Shown here piece after piece: positions 5,213-8,150 of a stretch of 8,150 bases of DNA (the first letter of the stretch is position 1; every line of letters begins with the position of its first letter). Source of the stretch: Flavobacteriaceae bacterium (GTDB taxonomy: Bacteria > Bacteroidota > Bacteroidia > Flavobacteriales > Flavobacteriaceae). Location of the stretch: the NCBI GenBank assembly GCA_016763595.1, contig JAESTN010000417.1, forward strand, positions 1 through 8,150. The letters are read 5' to 3'. Under the pieces are notes generated by a model that was not told the origin of the DNA, ran no database searches, and worked only from the letters and a program-made list of their open reading frames with translations. The translations under genes and the position numbers were made by a program.

Positions 5213-6067
5213 ATGATGGAAAAAAAAGTAAAAATAAAAAGCCCTTTGGTTTCTGTAAATTGGTTGTGTCAAAATATTGATGCGACCAATTTAATTGTTC
5301 TAAACGGTACCTTGCCAAAGGTTACCGCAAAAGAGGCGATTCAAAAAATAGAAAATAAATGCATTCCAAAAGCACGATTTTTTGACCTTAAAAAAGTGTT
5401 TTCCCTGCAAGGAGCACAATTTCCCAATACTGTTTTAGAGCCAATAGATTTTGAATCTAAAGCAAGAGCATTAGGAATTAATAAAGACTCGTGTATTGTT
5501 GTGTATGATGAACACGGAATCTATTCTGCCCCACGTGTTTGGTGGCTTTTTAAAACAATGGGTTTTGATAATGTAGCCGTTTTAGATGGTGGTTTTCCTA
5601 CATGGAAAGAAGCGGGCTATTCTATTGAAGAAAAACAAGAGCATCCTTCTAAGAATGGCAATTTCACAGTGAATTATATTGTAGGATTGATGCTAAATTC
5701 AAATAGTGTTTTAAATTCACTAAATGATACAACCAAACAAATAGTGGATGCCAGATCTTCGGGGAGGTTCTATGCAACTGTGCCAGAGCCAAGAGCAGAA
5801 ATAAGAAGTGGCCACATTCCAAATTCTAAAAGTTTACCACATTCGAGTTTATTAAACGACTCAGAATTAAAGTCAACAGCCGAATTACAAGAACTTTTTA
5901 AAGAAGTGAATTTAGAAAATAATACCCTTATTTTTTCTTGTGGATCAGGAATTACAGCCTGTGTCTTAGCATTGGGAGCAACGGTCGCAGGATTTGATAA
6001 TTTAGCTGTTTATGATGGTTCTTGGACAGAATGGGGAAGCTTACAGCATTTGCCAATAGAAAAATAA
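5213..6067 (+). CDS. Sulfurtransferase with two rhodanese domains, 3-mercaptopyruvate type (SseA-like)
   Basis: Enzymes of this type take sulfur from 3-mercaptopyruvate (or thiosulfate) onto an active-site cysteine as a persulfide and pass it to thiols, thioredoxin or cyanide. The 284 residues form two rhodanese domains. The first (about 13-140) is the usual inactive copy: where the cysteine loop would be it has YDEHGIYSAPRVWW (98-111). The second (about 165-280) carries the catalytic Cys243 in CGSGITA (243-249). CGSGxTA marks mercaptopyruvate sulfurtransferases, whereas thiosulfate enzymes usually have CRxGxTA. Other family blocks are VDARSSGRF (178-186), EPRAEIRSGHIPNS (192-205) and YDGSWTEWG (267-275). 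There is no signal peptide, so it is cytoplasmic. Two adjacent ATGs (5213, 5216) could start it. It follows the symporter by 69 bases without a strong terminator, so partial readthrough is possible, but the genes show no obvious shared pathway. Confidence 0.91.
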   Translation: MMEKKVKIKSPLVSVNWLCQNIDATNLIVLNGTLPKVTAKEAIQKIENKCIPKARFFDLKKVFSLQGAQFPNTVLEPIDFESKARALGINKDSCIVVYDEHGIYSAPRVWWLFKTMGFDNVAVLDGGFPTWKEAGYSIEEKQEHPSKNGNFTVNYIVGLMLNSNSVLNSLNDTTKQIVDARSSGRFYATVPEPRAEIRSGHIPNSKSLPHSSLLNDSELKSTAELQELFKEVNLENNTLIFSCGSGITACVLALGATVAGFDNLAVYDGSWTEWGSLQHLPIEK

Positions 6068-6073
6068 TATTGA

Positions 6074-6104
6074 CGCTCTTTAAAGTGTTCTTTTAAGTTG
6101 AGCG
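6074..6104. terminator. Weak hairpin between sulfurtransferase and MFS genes
   Basis: CGCTC (6074-6078) pairs with GAGCG (6100-6104), and the intervening 21 bases can form a further imperfect AT-rich stem. It lies in the 42-base gap between two convergent genes, where a shared terminator is expected. The pairing is short and the T-tract is poor, so the call is tentative. Confidence 0.3.
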
Positions 6105-6109
6105 CTATT

Positions 6110-7303
6110 CTATAGAGCTTCGGTTTTGTTTTGTGTCTTTTTATTTTTTTGTCTAATGGCAATCAACCCTAGAATGGGACCTAATGCAAGAATCATATAA
6201 ATATTATTAACTTCTGTTATTGCTTGCATTTTACTTATTAATTGAATGCTAATTATTGTTATTGAAAAGCCAATGCAATTAACTATTGTGAGTGCTGTTC
6301 CTCTTATTTCATTAGGTGCATTTTGAGCAACTAATGTTGAAAGTAGAGGCGAATCAGCAATAACTACCATTCCCCAAAAAAGAAGAAAAGATAAAAATAT
6401 CAGATCACTTTCGATTGAAAACATAAATGGTGAAATAAGGCAACAACCACATGAAAATAAGAGCGATAAAAAGGCTGTTCGTTTTGTCCCTAACTTTTGA
6501 GAGAGGTAACCTGCAATTATACAAGCCAAACCACCAACAGCAATAATGATGAACGACCATATTGAAATGTTAAAGTCAATTTGGGCGTATTTAGCCTTGT
6601 AATTTGTTAAGATAATCGGTACAAAAGTCCAAAATGCATATAATTCCCACATATGTCCAAAGTATCCAAAAGCAGATGAACGGAATTCAGGATTCCTGAA
6701 CACCTGAGAAAATGCTAACAAATTTATTTTCTTGCCTGGTTTTCTAAATGGTCCATCTGGTACCAGTGTCAACATTAAGACACCTCCAAACAACGCAAAT
6801 AAAGATGTTGTTATGAGTACTGATTTCCAAGAAATGGTTTCGGTTATGTTTTTAAGTAAATGAGGAAAGGCGGTTCCAATTACCAAAGCACCCACCAAAA
6901 AACCAAGGGATTTTCCAAGTCCTTTTTTAAAATAGTCCGCCGCAATTTTCATTCCGATTGGATATATCCCAGCAAGAAAAAAACCTGTTAGAAAGCGAAG
7001 GAAAACTAAGCTGGTTAGCGTATTACCTTCAAATATAATTCCTAAATTAAAGATAGCTCCGATACCCGAACAAACAAAAAATACTTTAGAAGGTGAAAAA
7101 CGATCGGCAATTGTAAAAACGGCAAAGCTTAATGTTCCAAAGATAAACCCGGCCTGCACGGCAGAAGTTAAATGACCTAAGGCAGAATGCTGAAGGTTAT
7201 AATTGATCACGAGATCTGTAATAACCCCATTGCTAGCAAACCAAAGAGAGGTGCAGCAGAACTGAGAAATTATGATTACAGGAAGTATTAATTTAGACCG
7301 CAT
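6110..7303 (-). CDS. Major facilitator superfamily transporter, substrate unknown
   Basis: This is a 397-residue, 12-helix transporter. The MFS layout is visible: a motif-A-like loop ADRFSPSKVFF between helices 2 and 3 (about 67-76), RFLTGFFLAGIYPIGMKIA through helix 4 (about 103-121), a central cytoplasmic loop near 185-205, and GYLSQKLGTKRTAF (about 265-278), the second-half counterpart of motif A, between helices 8 and 9. The tail is lysine-rich, as expected for a cytoplasmic C terminus. Helix 7 carries the aromatic-rich GHMWELYAFWTFVP (about 216-229), which could line the substrate path. I start it at the ATG at 7303; the preceding in-frame codon is TTG and needs no invoking. It lies 98 bases downstream of the HAD gene on the same strand, with a palindromic operator candidate 15 bases before the start, so it is likely controlled separately. 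I cannot choose between nutrient import and drug or metabolite export. Confidence 0.88.
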   Translation of the reverse strand: MRSKLILPVIIISQFCCTSLWFASNGVITDLVINYNLQHSALGHLTSAVQAGFIFGTLSFAVFTIADRFSPSKVFFVCSGIGAIFNLGIIFEGNTLTSLVFLRFLTGFFLAGIYPIGMKIAADYFKKGLGKSLGFLVGALVIGTAFPHLLKNITETISWKSVLITTSLFALFGGVLMLTLVPDGPFRKPGKKINLLAFSQVFRNPEFRSSAFGYFGHMWELYAFWTFVPIILTNYKAKYAQIDFNISIWSFIIIAVGGLACIIAGYLSQKLGTKRTAFLSLLFSCGCCLISPFMFSIESDLIFLSFLLFWGMVVIADSPLLSTLVAQNAPNEIRGTALTIVNCIGFSITIISIQLISKMQAITEVNNIYMILALGPILGLIAIRQKNKKTQNKTEAL

Positions 7304-7317
7304 CAAGTTTTAGTTAT

Positions 7318-7332
7318 AATACACAGTGTATT
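7318..7332. promoter_or_regulatory. Palindromic operator candidate upstream of the MFS gene
   Basis: AATACAC-A-GTGTATT is a perfect palindrome with 7-bp arms and one central base, centred 22 bases before the MFS start codon. Its place and symmetry suit a dimeric repressor that would block transcription of the transporter. No regulator gene is adjacent in the window, so the binding protein is unknown. Confidence 0.4.
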
Positions 7333-7401
7333 TTGTAATATGGTTTTGTTTTAATCAGTTATCATTAAGAGGTGATGAAAGCCCTTGGAATAAAGAATAT
7401 A

Positions 7402-8058
7402 TTAAAAATACTTCATCAATTCACTAAAATCTGTAATAACGGAATCAGCATTTTCTAATGTTTGATCTGCAGCCATTGGGTTTTGATACCCAAAAACAAA
7501 AATACCAGCATCGTTTGCTGCTTTTACGCCATTGTCTGAGTCTTCAATTACAATACAGTTTTCTTTAGGAGTATTTCCTAGTACAGCTGCTTTTTCAAAA
7601 ATTTCAGGATGTGGTTTAGATTCAATTAAATCAGCACCACTAATCTTTGCAGTAAAGTATTGGTTTAAATCAAAACGGTTAAATACACGATCTATATTTA
7701 CCATAGCAGAAGAAGAAGCCAATATCAAGATAATTTCTTTGTTGTAGAAATACCTAATAATTTCTTCGACACCTTTTACTAAATGTAATGTTGGATCGTT
7801 TTCAAAGAAATTTACATAGCGTTTGCGTTTTTGTAATACCAATTCATTTGGATCTTCATCTAAATTAAAATGAGCAATCAATCTCTGAAAAGCATTAATG
7901 GTAGAAGAACCTGTTAAGGTCTTATAGAGCTCTTCAGAAACATCTAAGCCAAGCGAAATAAAGGTTTCGTAATAGGCTTTTTTATGTAGTAGCTCTGAAT
8001 CGATAATAACACCATCCATATCAAATATTACACACTTAATTTCTTTTTGGGTTTTCAT
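7402..8058 (-). CDS. HAD-superfamily hydrolase, beta-phosphoglucomutase-like
   Basis: This 218-residue cytoplasmic protein has the complete haloacid-dehalogenase core. The nucleophile Asp13 and acid/base Asp15 lie in FDMDGVIIDSE (12-22), the phosphate-binding serine in LASSS (113-117), the lysine in ESKPHPEIF (146-154, Lys148), and the Mg2+-binding acids in VIEDSDNGVKAA (170-181). A helical cap of subclass I is inserted at about 20-95. The DMDGVIIDSE and EDSDNGVKAA blocks place it with the beta-phosphoglucomutase/phosphatase group (YcjU, YniC, Gph-like). No sugar phosphorylase or maltose gene is nearby to support a true mutase, so a phosphatase for a small sugar phosphate is equally likely. 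It is transcribed leftwards ahead of the MFS gene but separated by 98 bases holding a palindrome, and I see no clear terminator between them. Confidence 0.9.
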   Translation of the reverse strand: MKTQKEIKCVIFDMDGVIIDSELLHKKAYYETFISLGLDVSEELYKTLTGSSTINAFQRLIAHFNLDEDPNELVLQKRKRYVNFFENDPTLHLVKGVEEIIRYFYNKEIILILASSSAMVNIDRVFNRFDLNQYFTAKISGADLIESKPHPEIFEKAAVLGNTPKENCIVIEDSDNGVKAANDAGIFVFGYQNPMAADQTLENADSVITDFSELMKYF

Positions 8059-8124
8059 TTGTTTGTTAAGAATTTGATATTATTAAATATGAGTATAATA
8101 CTAAAAAAAATAAATTAAAAATAA

Positions 8125-8150
8125 ATGCAAAAATCACTTGAATTATTTTG
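8125..8150 (+). CDS. Possible start of a rightward gene running out of the window
   Basis: An ATG at 8125 opens a frame reading MQKSLELF that continues past the end. It follows an A-rich leader typical of start regions in this genome and is divergent from the HAD gene. Upstream, TTTG (8073-8076) and TATAAT (8094-8099) lie 17 bases apart and could be a promoter, although the second box lacks the TTTG end usual in Bacteroidota. Eight codons are too few to name a product. Confidence 0.3.

Noticed and set aside
7532..7747. Plus-strand open frame inside the HAD gene
   Set aside because: It is antisense to conserved HAD motifs and has no features of its own.
1..8150. A hidden defence, mobile or secretion system
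   Set aside because: Every large frame is a recognisable housekeeping, stress, transport or metabolic gene. There are no transposase, integrase, repeat-array, toxin-antitoxin or nuclease signatures, and no abrupt change in base composition was apparent.

Overview
The window looks like ordinary chromosomal core sequence from a member of the Bacteroidota, most likely a flavobacterium. The evidence is a strongly AT-rich base composition, A-rich untranslated leaders with no clear Shine-Dalgarno sequences, -7 promoter elements of the TAnnTTTG type, and protein types typical of that group (an OxyR/Dps pair, a DUF6787-type small membrane protein, a CoA-pyrophosphatase-type Nudix protein). I found no phage, insertion sequence, CRISPR array, tRNA or rRNA, and no defence-type gene cluster. 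No stretch of 300 bases lacks a gene.

Left end (1-1880): the C-terminal DNA-binding half of an AraC-family regulator runs in from outside the window. It meets a LysR-type peroxide sensor, OxyR, tail to tail, and the two genes share their stop-codon bases. OxyR is divergent from dps, a ferritin-like miniferritin. The 105-base gap between them carries an 8-bp perfect inverted repeat with LysR-type T-N11-A geometry just upstream of a TAnnTTTG promoter for dps. This forms a compact oxidative-stress and iron-sequestration module. A perfect long hairpin serves as a probable two-way terminator between dps and the next, convergent, operon.

Middle (1878-3723): a leftward operon encodes a two-helix membrane protein (DUF6787-like), a Nudix hydrolase of the CoA-pyrophosphatase type and a PlsC-like lysophospholipid acyltransferase. 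Nudix and acyltransferase suggest a link with acyl-CoA and membrane-lipid metabolism. The acyltransferase has unusual spacing in its catalytic motif.

Right half (3724-8150): a rightward glutamate/aspartate/dicarboxylate:cation symporter of the SLC1/DAACS family is followed by a rightward two-domain 3-mercaptopyruvate-type sulfurtransferase. Facing these are a leftward MFS transporter of unknown substrate, with a 15-bp palindromic operator candidate just upstream, and a leftward HAD phosphatase/phosphomutase. A possible rightward gene starts in the last 26 bases.

The most distinctive observations are the oxyR-dps operator architecture with the complete OxyR peroxide-sensing residue set, the H-x5-D acyltransferase motif, the apparently relocated binding-site arginine in the symporter, and the palindrome in front of the MFS gene. 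None of these amounts to a new biological system.
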